Assembly: GCA_907165275.2 (NCBI GenBank)
Contig: OU015664.1
Span: 4,984,001-5,048,000, forward strand
Length of the DNA stretch: 64,000 nucleotides
Direction: 5' to 3'
DNA from: Zygaena filipendulae
Lineage: Eukaryota; Arthropoda; Insecta; Lepidoptera; Zygaenidae
This document shows, one piece after another, positions 32,695-43,112 of the stretch (position 1 is its first letter; the number at the start of each line of letters is the position of its first letter). A model generated the notes under the pieces. The model had not been told where the DNA came from. It made no database searches and worked only from the letters and a program-made list of their open reading frames with translations. The position numbers were made by a program, and so were the translations under genes.

Positions 32695-33640
32695 AAAAAA
32701 GGAGGAGGTTCTCAATTCGATTGAACCTGTTTTTTTTTTATTTTACGCGATTACGCGATTACTCTAAGACAGCTGAACCCATTTGGAAAATCCTTCTTTT
32801 GTTTGAAAGGGTATACGTCCAAGTTAGTCCCATTGTCATGAAACCAGGATCTGATGAAGGGATCTTGGAAAAATCGAGGGAACTCTTCAAATACTTAGTG
32901 TAGGCACACCTATAGCGATTTGGGTATTTTTATAGTAAAGTGTTCAATTGCTTTCGACTATCACCAACTGATGATCAAGACCATAGATGATCATCGGAAC
33001 TACTGAATAATAAGTATTTCACGGTTTGCAGTTCGATTACTTCAAAATGCTTATGAATCGTAATGCTTAAGGTAGTGGTAGACTGGTAGTGGAGCTGATG
33101 GTGAAGAAGCAGAAGAACACATTTAACGCCATTGCATTGGGAAAAACAATTTTTGCAAAAGGCTATGCGATGTTACCGTTAAATAAATTATAAACCAACC
33201 CACTTAATAGCAAAAAAATAAACTAAATTTCAACAAAAAAAATTAAAACGAGTGCAAAAAACAAAAAAGCACTACACTAAAAAAATAGAAATATATACCA
33301 AATACCGATTTACCTAATCGGAAATACAAAAATATCTGAAATATTACTATTGCCTATGTGCTACCTACTGATCGGTTTGAAGTCGGTGCCAAGCCCGCTC
33401 GTGTCTGCCCACTTGGATTGTTTTGTTCACGCCCCGCCGCGCGACGACACGTTCACAGGCTTGAAATGTGTGGTGGGCCGCGGGAGCGGACTCCACCATA
33501 ACTCCACCTATTTGTCTAGGCACCGACTTCTTAACGATCTAATAATAATATTAAGTGCATTAACTTTTTAGTGCTGTACATTTTTGCGTTTTTTGCAGTC
33601 GGTTCAATTTTTTTTGTTAAAATTTAGTTTATTTTTTGCT
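32695..33640 (-). repeat. composite repeat, reversed copy
   Basis: The copy starts GGAGGAGGTTCTCAATTCGA, the complement of the usual 3' end. It passes through module S (GATGAAGGGATCTTGGAAAA) and then module R (33200-33640), ending near TTTTTTGCAGTCGGTTCAAT. Its centre contains the usual word AAGCCCGCTCGTGTCTGCCC. Confidence 0.7.
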
Positions 33641-33777
33641 ATTAAGTGGGTTGGTTGATAATTTATTTGAGTGACAATAGACTTTCTTTAGCTATAACTG
33701 GCCCTATTTAACGTTAAGGATTCATATTATTATTACTACCTACTAGAGACAAAAATGACTTAAATTATGATTATATT

Positions 33778-33985
33778 AATTGTCCCCCGCGGTTTCCCCC
33801 GGTATTTCCAGTCACCGTTTGAATTTCGGAATAAAAGTACCCTATGTCACTCAGGACTACTGTATCTTCCTATAAGTGAATTTTCAAAATCGGTTCAGTA
33901 GATCCAAAGATCCCCCCACCCCCCACACCTACAACGTCACAAACTCCGAACTCTCAAACACAAACTTTACCTTTTTTTAATATAT
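33778..33985 (-). repeat. Helitron-like fragment, reverse orientation
   Basis: It begins with the degenerate end hairpin CCCCGCGGTTTCCCCCGG and runs back to CACAAACTTTACCTTTTTTT AATATAT. The order is that of the 15788-16128 subfamily, reversed. Confidence 0.55.
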
Positions 33986-34462
33986 AAGGGTAGATACCTT
34001 CCTAGAATTACTATAATTACATAGAATCTCTTTTTAATATCATTGCATAGAAAGTCTAGAATTTACAGAAATAATTGCTATAGTTCTATAAATTCTATAG
34101 TTCTTAAATGTCCTTAAGGCATTGTTTTATAAGACAACTTTGTGCTTTATATTTTCAATCTTTTTTACAGATCCATTTTTTATCGTAAACCTTCTAGATG
34201 GATCCTTTAAAGATATCATATTTCCTGAATAATACTTTCTGCCAAACTGCAAAAACATAATATAGGTACAATTTAAGCAACGATAAGAAGATAATATTTA
34301 ATACGAATTCTACGAAGTTTTGATGATTCTTTTTATTCAAAATAATCTAAATCCTATATTTCGGTGAAGATTTCATAAAAAAACTGTTTTTTTTTTCTTT
34401 TAATTGCTTGCTAAGTAGGTGATTATTACGATATATATAGGTATGATCTTCAATACAAATAT

Positions 34463-37400
34463 CTAGTCATTATTCTGATACAGTTGATTCAATAATGAAA
34501 TATACGAGTAACTTGAGGTCGCAATCTGAAAATAATAATAATAATAATAATTGGATAAGTGACGAATCTTCTGTCATCTGTAGGTAGGTAATTAAGATTT
34601 TCCTACTTGTTTTTATTCAGGAAAAATTGAATAATAATAAAACACTAATCATAATGACACTTCACAGTTCACAATATACAATGATCAGCTTGTACATTAT
34701 TATTGCATTATTACTAGCTCTTCCCCGCAGTCTCTCCCTCGTTAATTTCGGAGTTCCCGCGGAAATTCCAGGATAAAAGTAGGTACCTTATGAACTTTTA
34801 AGTATATGTAAAATTTCATGGTGATATGTTGAGCCGTTGAGAGGTGAAAGCGTAACAAACAAACAAACTAAATTTCGCATTTATAATAGTAACTAGTATA
34901 AACACGACTTGAAAGTGAAACCATGCAGTGCTCAATGCTCAGCATCTCACACGGTCCACCCCCACCGGGAATCAAACTCGGAGCCCCTTGGTTCGCGGGT
35001 ATAGTAACCAGCTATTACTATTTTTATCAATATTAAAAAAAATATAATATAATTCCCGAAGGATAAATGGTGTTGGAGTGCAGGGACCAACGTTTTCATG
35101 TTTACCTGCTAGGACAAACTGTCAATTGCGTCCCGCGTGGTAAGTATAGGTAGTATCGTTGAACTAGTACGTAGTTTAAACATATTATTACTCTGAGGTT
35201 AAACCTAAAGACTAACCTATCGACAATATGTATCTAAGTATAAATAAAAGGTAAGTACAATTTTATCTTTTGTGTATATTAAAAATAACGTTATACCTAC
35301 TTACTTAGGTATATACCTAAAATACAATTATACTAGTTAAATATACGTATAAACTATACGTATATCCTTCCTCTTGAATCACTCTATTTATTAGAGAAAA
35401 CAGCATGAGAATCCGTTCAGTAGTTTTGGCGTTTATCGCGGACAGACAGACAGACAGTGGCGAAGGCCTTGGTTTTATAATGTGTAAGGAAATGTAAGGA
35501 AGTTGCGTACTTCTAAAATTAGTAAAATTCAAAAGAATACAATATTAGAAAGAAAACATTTTAAAAAGAAAAAAAATAGTAAAATAAGAAAACATTCACA
35601 CTTACTTTAGTAAATGTCTGCATCGTTATGTCTGTGAATCCTAATGCAGACAAACAACATGGTTTCTGTGATCTGCAATGGATTTGAATAATGAATGAAA
35701 TTAACTTGTGAGTTCCCTGGAAGCACCGCTTGAGTAACTTACCTGACAATAATGAGCATAATATATTTACGATATTTTGCGTCATATTTGTACCAGAGAT
35801 TATGATATGCAGCATCGCCTACTCCAGCACTCTGTAATTGGTATTTCAATTTGTTAAGATAAATCATAAAAATCATAGAGATTCATAATTGTACAAATAA
35901 ACTGATGAGTTGATATTTAATAAGACTCTCTGTTGGACACTATAAGGCCAGAGTTTAGGGTCGCGCGGTGGTTCAAATATGGTTGTTCAAACGGTAGGTA
36001 CTGGGTAAAATGGCATATCGTCCGTAAACCTTAGTGGTTTCTTAAGAGCTATGTAAGTTTTCGTTTTTATTGTAAATTTTGTTATGATAAATAAATTTAA
36101 AAAAATACTGAAGAGAAACCGTGGGAATATAATTTTATGACCGCGATTATAACCGTGATTATATCGGTGTACCTATATTGTATGGTTAGTGGCCGCTTTC
36201 CATTGGACAACGAGTGTATCCTACCTCCGTATCTGTATTGTTTACCCTATGGTTTCACCCGGGTTGACTTCAGACTTCCCGCGGGAATTCCGGGGTGAAA
36301 ATAAAAATAAAACATTTGTCCTTTTCTGTATAATACCTAGATACCCTTAAGAACTTTTATGTGAAATTCATGATGATCGGTAGAGAAGTTAAGGCGTGAA
36401 AGCATAACAAACAAACAAGCTCACGCTCGCATTCATAATATATAATTAAGATTTGATAGATTTTTTGCGCACAAGTCCATAAATAAGACTAAAAGTCAGC
36501 TTTAAACTTACCATATCCAAAAGCATCTGTCCAGGCCATGCAAGAAACAATATACCGAGGAGCATTACGGATGTTACCGCCAAATTAATCAATGACTTGA
36601 GTCCACCTAAAGCCTGCATGAAATTGACTCAATTTAATATTTAATTTTACCTAATATACTTTAGAGAAGCAATAAATTTATTCTTACCACAGCCTGAAAA
36701 CCGAAAAAGCAAACTATCAATGACTTGAACGAAACAACAAACAACATTATAACACCAAATATTTTAGTGAGCTTATCCGATAGTCTGTAAAACAAATGTT
36801 TTGAAACATTAGATACGTCCCGTTGGTTCTCTCATTCCATAAAACCGACTTCCAAAAAACATCAGTGGTAGCACAGACCAATAATAATATTAAGTGTATT
36901 TTTGTCTTTTGGATTAATTAGTGTATAAGTAGGTACTGCATTTTTGTGTTTTTTTGAAGTCTTATTAAAAGTTTTTGATTTGTGATGCTATGAAATAATT
37001 ACCTTATTGCCATTTGATGCCTTCTGACTATTTTTTTAAGATTTAAATGCACAGCCTCAATTGCCATGTTATTAGACACATCGACAGTTGTTAATGGTTC
37101 AGCTAAGTTCTCCAAATCGAACTGAAGTAGGGAAAAGAGTATTGTTGTGTTGCTGATCAAAGTTACCACTAACAAATCACACGTTACATTAAAATAGACG
37201 TGATAGAGAAACGCTGAAATTAAATAAATTATCATATTATTTTGGCAAATTTACAAAAACCATCCAGTTATTAAAATCGCACTTAATAATTTTTTTTGGT
37301 AGGTAATATTGTATCTACTCGTAACACGAAATTAGAAACTAATTTTCATATACGTACTTGTTATAAATTGCCAGATGTATAGGACTGAATATTTAAAGAA

Positions 37401-39091
37401 TGAATCTACTTCAAATGGATAATACAATTGGAATGGAAACAAGTAATAATTCAGGTGCTGTTCCATCATATAGTTATATAAGTTGTAAATAAGTGGTATT
37501 ACATAAAACGCTAAACACACCAAGTAGGTCGGGAAGAAAAAGACTGAAAATAAATTTTAAATATTTAGTTTTGGTTATTATTAAGTTCTAATTAATATTC
37601 GAAGTAGGTACGCGATGCCTGATAAGAACAGTAGGTCATATTATGACAAAAACCAATGATATTTTATATAATATCATTGACAAAAACTATTTGAAATGAA
37701 ATTATATTATGTAACTGGCTTCTAACATACAGCTTACGCTAGTTTGGAAGCCAGTGATTGTACGGATATGGTAAAAATTTTTGGCTAGTGACAATAAATT
37801 ATTATTATTATTTATTTAATAATTAAAATAAAATTATTTTGTGGCTACTTGTGCTGAAATAAGTGTATTTTCTTTCTTCTTATCTCTTCTTCTTTATAAA
37901 TAAAAATGAATGTTTGTATGTCCGTCCTCTATGCGTTTCGAAACTATTGGTCCGATTGTGATGATACTTTGGCGGGTTGTTCTGCCTGCGTCCGTAAAGG
38001 TTCCTCACTCCCAAAACTCACGCGGGTGAAACCGCGGGTCAAGCTAGTTACTTATAAAAAACTTACTATTGTTTGAAAAGGTTAGTTTATGCATCAATTT
38101 TTTTTTAATATTTAGTTTTTTATCATTCCCTTGGACACCTTCGAGCAATAATTTCCCAATTTCATCAATAACATTTTTAATCTGTTCTTTTCTTAAGATC
38201 ATGGTTGTGAGCTTTATTATATCTGTAAATTCGAATGTAAATGCATATTTAACGCCATTCTAGCGCGTCTCAAAAAAAACTACATATAATACCTATACCT
38301 ACGCGGAAATATAAGTATTTAATCAGAAAAAAAGTGTTTGTGTCAGCTCCAACGCACAACTGGAGTTTACCTACTCTTTACTGTTTGTTATCTTTGCTTA
38401 ATAATATGAATATTACAAAAATAACAACAGAAACAACAAACAACAATATAAATATTTACAAACCAAACACATTCTATTTACAAAAAATAACAAAATAAAT
38501 ATTTTTACAATATTTTTTGTTGCCACACTTCCATATCAATCTATAAGGTAGGTACATAATATACGTATTTAAATAAAATTGAAGTGTCTGTTTGTAATTC
38601 CAAATTAACAGCTTTTTACTAAATGCATACACGGTGCTGACCTAAGAAAAACTATTTTTTAAATTTTTCTCTGTCTGTCCGTCTTTCTGTCTGTTTGTTC
38701 CGAATAATCTCTGAAACGCCCGGGACTTTCACTGGCTGATTAGCTGATGTTATAACGAGTAACTTAGGCTACTTTTATTTTTACTCGTTTACAAATCATC
38801 GAAATTTGTGGTTAATAGGTTATACTCACCTTCTAAATGTAATATGACAACAGGCAAACCACCTGCTAACTCCATAAGATCCACGTCATTCTTTCGATAC
38901 AAAGTAAAGTAAGCAAACTGACATATGGAAAATAAAAAAACCGAAATAGATAAAGAAATAAGTTTTCCATGTTTTCTCAAAAAGCTGTATTCAGGGTTGA
39001 CGTACAAATGAAACCCCATTGTGTCGAAAAGTTTGATTTGACGAATAAACGTATTTTTATAATCAGTAGAAAGATTAAGCAAGTCTCCCAT
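34463..39091 (-). CDS. odorant receptor, OR-B (7tm_6 family)
   Basis: Nine exons on the minus strand join to 410 codons plus stop: 39091-38830, 38222-38067, 37543-37358, 37213-37003, 36784-36688, 36613-36512, 35831-35743, 35672-35606, 34525-34463. Exon phases are identical to OR-A, and only exons 3 and 4 differ in length (by multiples of three). The protein starts MGDLLNLSTDYKNTF. It shares with OR-A the segments IRQI-LFDT-GFHLYVNPE, RRHQMAIR, FLAWPGQML-DM, SAGVGDAAYHNLWY and PCCLSALGFTDITM-TFTK, ending IATSSYSYISLLNQLY. The near-identical exon 7-9 region against diverged exons 3-4 and 6 is typical of young OR duplicates. Like the others, it would act as an odorant-tuning subunit with Orco. 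No disabling change was seen, and its introns are short compared with OR-A. Ligand unknown. Confidence 0.93.
34905..35035 (-). repeat. tRNA-related SINE fragment
   Basis: On the minus strand TAGCTGGTTACTATACCC resembles a Pol III box A, and GAGTTTGATTCCCGG resembles a box B or T-loop. They are followed by GGTGGACCGTGTGAGATGCT. The spacing suits a tRNA-derived SINE head. It lies in OR-B intron 8. Confidence 0.45.
36843..36975 (+). repeat. composite repeat, right half of module R
   Basis: The stretch keeps AAACCGACTTCCAAAAAAC joined straight to CAGTGGTAGCACAGACCAAT and ends TTTTTGTGTTTTTTTGAAGT. Most of the palindrome centre is deleted. It lies in OR-B intron 4. Confidence 0.65.
37690..37815 (+). 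repeat. interspersed repeat ending in (TTA)n, second copy
   Basis: This matches 13211-13345 in the opposite orientation: TAGTTTGGAAGCCAGTGA, then TACGGATATGGTAAAAATTT, then GTGACAATAAATTATTATTA. It lies in OR-B intron 2. Just upstream is a 24-base AT palindrome (37655-37678). Confidence 0.6.
38575..38790 (+). repeat. Helitron-related repeat, family T copy
   Basis: It matches 16468-16780 from GTGTCTGTTTGTAATTCCAA to GTAACTTAGGCTACTTTTAT, with the right end missing. It lies just downstream of OR-B exon 1, in intron 1. Confidence 0.65.
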
Positions 39092-39305
39092 GTTTACGGC
39101 TGTACATATTATCTTCGATGTATAAAATGTCGTGTTACCAACGTTTTTGATACATTCAGTATTAAAAATCGCTATTCTTTTTAAAAGTACAGTTGAAAAA
39201 TAAAGTCTCCTTTGAGATATTAATATAAGAATAAGACATCTTAAAATGATACATTAGTTATTAGGTATGTCTAATAATATGATTTACTTGTTATGATTTT
39301 TCATA

Positions 39306-39368
39306 AAGGCGTCCCTAGTATCTCGACTCGCGCGTATTGCGCGCCAGTCGAGATACTAGGGACGCCTT
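39306..39368. repeat. perfect 23-bp hairpin
   Basis: Arms 39306-39328 and 39346-39368 are exact reverse complements (AAGGCGTCCCTAGTATCTCG and onward). The 17-nt spacer CGCGCGTATTGCGCGCC can itself pair. It opens a GC-rich island unlike its AT-rich surroundings. Confidence 0.85.
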
Positions 39369-39670
39369 GTTGCGTCCAGTTAACGCGCGAACTCTAGAGC
39401 GAGTGCACGTATCGAGGGAAATGGAGCGCCAAAATTTTGACACGGAATTGTTTAATGCTCGCGCGTTGGGACGCACCTTGTGGACGCAACGGTCGCGCGT
39501 AATACGCGCGAGAGAATCGCGACGAATTCGCCCTTTCTGGACAAGCTCTAAGAGAAGGGCGTCCTTCAACGGCGATATTAGAAGATATGTCAATGCCATG
39601 CGGGTCATGCTTGTAGCTAACAAAAGAACAATCTATCAACAGATTCGGGCATACCTGCTTAGGGATTGAT
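39369..39670. other. GC-rich island with open frames on both strands
   Basis: This CpG-rich stretch follows the hairpin and is open for 110 codons on the plus strand (from 39337) and 81-102 codons on the minus strand. The plus-strand product is rich in Arg and belongs to no family I know. Base composition unlike the neighbours and the adjoining hairpin suggest inserted DNA, perhaps a piece of a mobile element. A functional gene is not supported. Confidence 0.45.
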
Positions 39671-39875
39671 ATGAGTCAAACATAAAAGATGCTGTCCCAC
39701 GCGGTTTCACCAGCAATAATTTCGGAGTTCCCGCGGAATCGTTCTATTCAAACTTTGCAAATGCTTTTCACCCCCTTAGGGGTTGAATTTTCAAAAATCC
39801 TTTCTTAGTGCACACCTACGTTACTAAAGGAATATTTGTGCAAAATTTCATGATTCTAGACACAGTGGTTATCAA

Positions 39876-39898
39876 TGTATGTATGTATGTATGTATGT
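39876..39898 (+). repeat. (TATG)n microsatellite
   Basis: About five to six TATG units. Confidence 0.8.
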
Positions 39899-39944
39899 TA
39901 ATTCATGAACAGTTAGGTCTCAGGAAGCTTTACTGCCTTCCATG

Positions 39945-40253
39945 GACATCTACAACACCAGAAGGCATGCAGGTGCGTTGCATGCCTTTGAATTCGGTGC
40001 CAAACCCGCTTGCGTCTGCCCACTTGGGTTATTCTGTTCACGAGCTCGTGGCGGGAGTTAACTTAGTCCATCTGCCCACTCCCTATTTGGCTTATCACCG
40101 ACCTCAAATCGATCAGTGGTAGCACAAACCAATAATAATATTACGTGTATTTTGTCTTTTGGATTAAATGGGTGTTTTGTTATTTTTAACTTTTTGATAT
40201 ACCTACCTACTTAATGAATTTTTGTGTTTTTGGAAGTCGGTTTTAATTTTTTG
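39945..40253 (+). repeat. composite repeat, module R copy
   Basis: It contains TTCGGTGCCAAACCCGCTTG CGTCTGCCC, GATCAGTGGTAGCACAAACC and the end TTTTTGGAAGTCGGTTTTAA. The left quarter has been replaced by unrelated sequence. Confidence 0.7.
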
Positions 40254-41597
40254 TTAAAGGCAAGCGTTAGGTACGCTTAGGTAAGCAAACAGTTTTGTGT
40301 TTACGAATTTATTTTCTATCCTTACATGAAATAGTTCGAAAACAAAGTTTAATTACATAGCATGTTTGACGCCTCGTAGGTATTATTAAAAGTGGCACGT
40401 AGGTAGGTACGTCCCTACCATATGTAAAATTGTATAATCTGTCGCCAAAGTGCAAACACGGCCGAGGGGAAAGTTACCTACCTATATAGTGTTTGCTAAG
40501 TTGTCTGTATTGATCGTTCTGTATTAAATTCTATGGTTGGTTGATAACTAATAACTATCTGTTTTTTTAAGTCAGTTAAAAACAGGTTTAACATAAGTGA
40601 CGGTTCTATGTTCCCTGTACGTTTGTTTTTTTAATGTATGTTCACCAAGGACAGCTGGCCACAGGAACTATTTAATATTACCTAAGTATTTCACGGGTTG
40701 CAATTCGAGTATTTTAAGTCAGTGCCAAGATGAATAGGCAGTACCTAAATATTTACTTATTTAGATAGACTAAGTCTGTTCCCACCACACTGCTAGCCTC
40801 GTGGGGGGGGGGGGGAATTGACCACGACACCCTTTACCTTAATTAAACCCTTTAATTTAATTACAAAATGACTTCAAATGTGACCCATACAATTATTAGA
40901 GTTGCAAGAAGTCCGGAATTTCCAGGATAGTCTTGTAATTCTAAAACTTGTCCCGAGTCCATTCGATTGAGTGAAAATAAATATTGGTAGTATTCAAACT
41001 AAATAAAAAGCTTGTAAAATTACATTAACTTCTTAAACTGGGGGCCTCATTCAGTTTTGCCGCCCCGGGGCCTCTGACAGGTTTAGTCCGCCACTGGTGT
41101 GGGGGTTATGAGTACATGAACATAAGCAAAACAACCCAAGCGTCCGGGCAGACACGAGTGGGCTTGGTAGTTGGCACCGACTTCAAACCGATAAGTACGA
41201 GCACCCGCTAATAATGATATTAGTAAGTATAGGTATATTTTTGTCTTCCTTACATGGTAAGTATAAAACAAAGTCGGTTTCCACCATCTGTACACATTTA
41301 GATCTTTTAAACTACGCAACTGATTTTCCTGCAGTTTTTGTTGATACATAGAGTGATTCAAGAGGAAGGTTTAGATGTACCTACAGTTTATATTGGAATT
41401 CCCACAGGAATTACCGCGGGTGCACCGTGGAGGACGGCTCTTTCCACTTAGTGCCTTTTTCCATCTGGCATATTTTTCTACCTGGTGCCTATAGATTGAC
41501 TGCTTTTCTTGTTTTACCCTAACTCACTCAACTCACCTACTCTTTTTACATTTGTAAAACAATTATTTATTAATTTTACCTCCAAATTATAGACCAA

Positions 41598-42390
41598 GAA
41601 ACGAGATTAGGAATATTATTATTATATTAAATGTATAAATACTTAGCAAGTCATCTTTTAAATCGGTCTTATAATTTGTATATTAATTATTATTAATTTC
41701 TCTCACAATTATTAGAACTTATGCAAATTAATAAGGTAATTTATGATTGACAATACATATAAGTGGGATTTATCTAATTTCCAATGGATACCAGCAGGGC
41801 AATTATGTAACTTCTGTTGCTATCATATTTCAGTTTTAACCAGAAAAATTACGATTTTGTGATTAATTAATCATGTTTAGGCAGCTTCAACTTTTGAAGT
41901 GTGTTTATTTTGGTTTATTGCTAGATATTGTAGGTGTCAAAAAGTGAATATTGTAATCGCAAAACCTCCATGTTTTTGATTGCAACTGAAAAATTATAGA
42001 AACCAAACTTACATAATAGCCCCTCTGTTTTATTAAAGTCTTCTATAAAATTTTGATGCGTTGCTGTTTGTTACTCGACCACGCTGAACGAATGGGCTTA
42101 CCTATAGGTACCTACTATCAATTAACAGACTTCTTTATAAATAAAAATTAATGTTTGTATGTCTGTCCTCTATGCGTTTTGATACCATTGGTGGATTGTG
42201 ATGAAACTTTGGCAGGTTGATCTGCCTGCGTCCGCAAAGATTCCTGATCCCAAAACTCATGCGGGTGAAACCGCGGGGCTCAGCTAATTAAATTATAATT
42301 ATGAAAACAATTGTTAGGTTTGAGAGTTCAATTAACATTGAATTCATGTGCATTAGGTATGTTTATTAATAATGATGACAAAAAATAGTT
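41598..42390. repeat. copy of the ASPP downstream flank
   Basis: About 41598-41780 aligns with 14768-14950 (AAATACTTAGCAAGTCATCT, TTATGCAAATTAATA, ATTGACAATACA). Then 42295-42335 aligns with 16245-16290 (AGGTTTGAGAGTT-AATTAA), and 42335-42390 with 16825-16880 (TTGAATTCATGTGCATTA). Order and orientation are kept. Between the matching blocks each copy has its own insertions. Confidence 0.7.
41797..42023. mobile_element. MITE-like element, copy 2 (about 227 bp)
   Basis: The ends GGGCAATTATGTAACTTCTG and (reverse complement) GGGGCTATTATGTAAGTTTG match the copy at 28880-29084 in the opposite orientation, with the internal word TTGCTAGATATTGTAGGTGT in common. It splits the ASPP-flank copy. Confidence 0.7.
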
Positions 42391-43112
42391 TAGTTTATTT
42401 ATTTCGTAATATATAAGTAGTGTTAACAAAATGTCAAGTTCATATAATTATATGTCACTGAGAATAAGTACAATTGTCAAAGAATACAATATTATGATAC
42501 AATATAAATAATCATATTATTATTACAAAATAGTAATAAAATAGAAATCTCAGGTATTTTAAATATCTAAAAATATAATAAATTCTATTATAATATGGTT
42601 TTTACATAAAATTCATTTATGGAGTAATATTATGCTTTATCCAACAAATAGGCTTTCAATCGGCGATAAAAAGTTTTGTCATCTTTTTCAGATTCCGCTA
42701 CGGTTCTCCGACGGCCGATTCATCATCTCAATAAGTATATAATCGTGTGCAGTAGAAGATTGACAAAAGTAAAACGATTTTAAAAACTATTACTAAAATA
42801 GGTATGACTAAAGTATTGCCATTAAAATAATTATGCGTCCGTAATTATTGAACGCTATAATCTGTTCGGACTCAATTACTTATGCAATTTTTATAGCTCT
42901 ACGTTTTTATTATTTGAAATTTGACAATCTGAAGATGTGCGAGAGGTGTCTACATGCGAGTATCCAGTAGGAGAACTTCTCGTGGCATTGAAGAAGTTTG
43001 AGTTTTGTCATACTGGACCGCAGCTTTTTATGTCTATTCTGTGCCAAAATACTGAATATATTTTATTGTCTTTTACGTAACAAATTTGTTTCATTTAGTT
43101 TTCACACAAATT

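Larger units (their letters stand above)
30850..34462. other. intergenic region between OR-A start and OR-B end
   Basis: No gene is seen. The region holds a reverse Helitron-like fragment (31040-31210), another at 32338-32480, a reversed composite repeat (32695-33640), a reverse Helitron-like piece (33778-33985) and, from about 34100, sequence similar to the 3' flank of OR-A. The OR-A promoter should lie just above 30850, but no distinct motif could be assigned. Confidence 0.55.
39092..43112. other. intergenic region between OR-B start and OR-C end
   Basis: No gene is supported. It contains the GC-rich hairpin island (39306-39670), a module R copy (39945-40253), repeat scraps, the ASPP-flank-like segment (41598-42390), a MITE (41797-42023) and a short Helitron-like piece (42115-42290). 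Confidence 0.55.
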
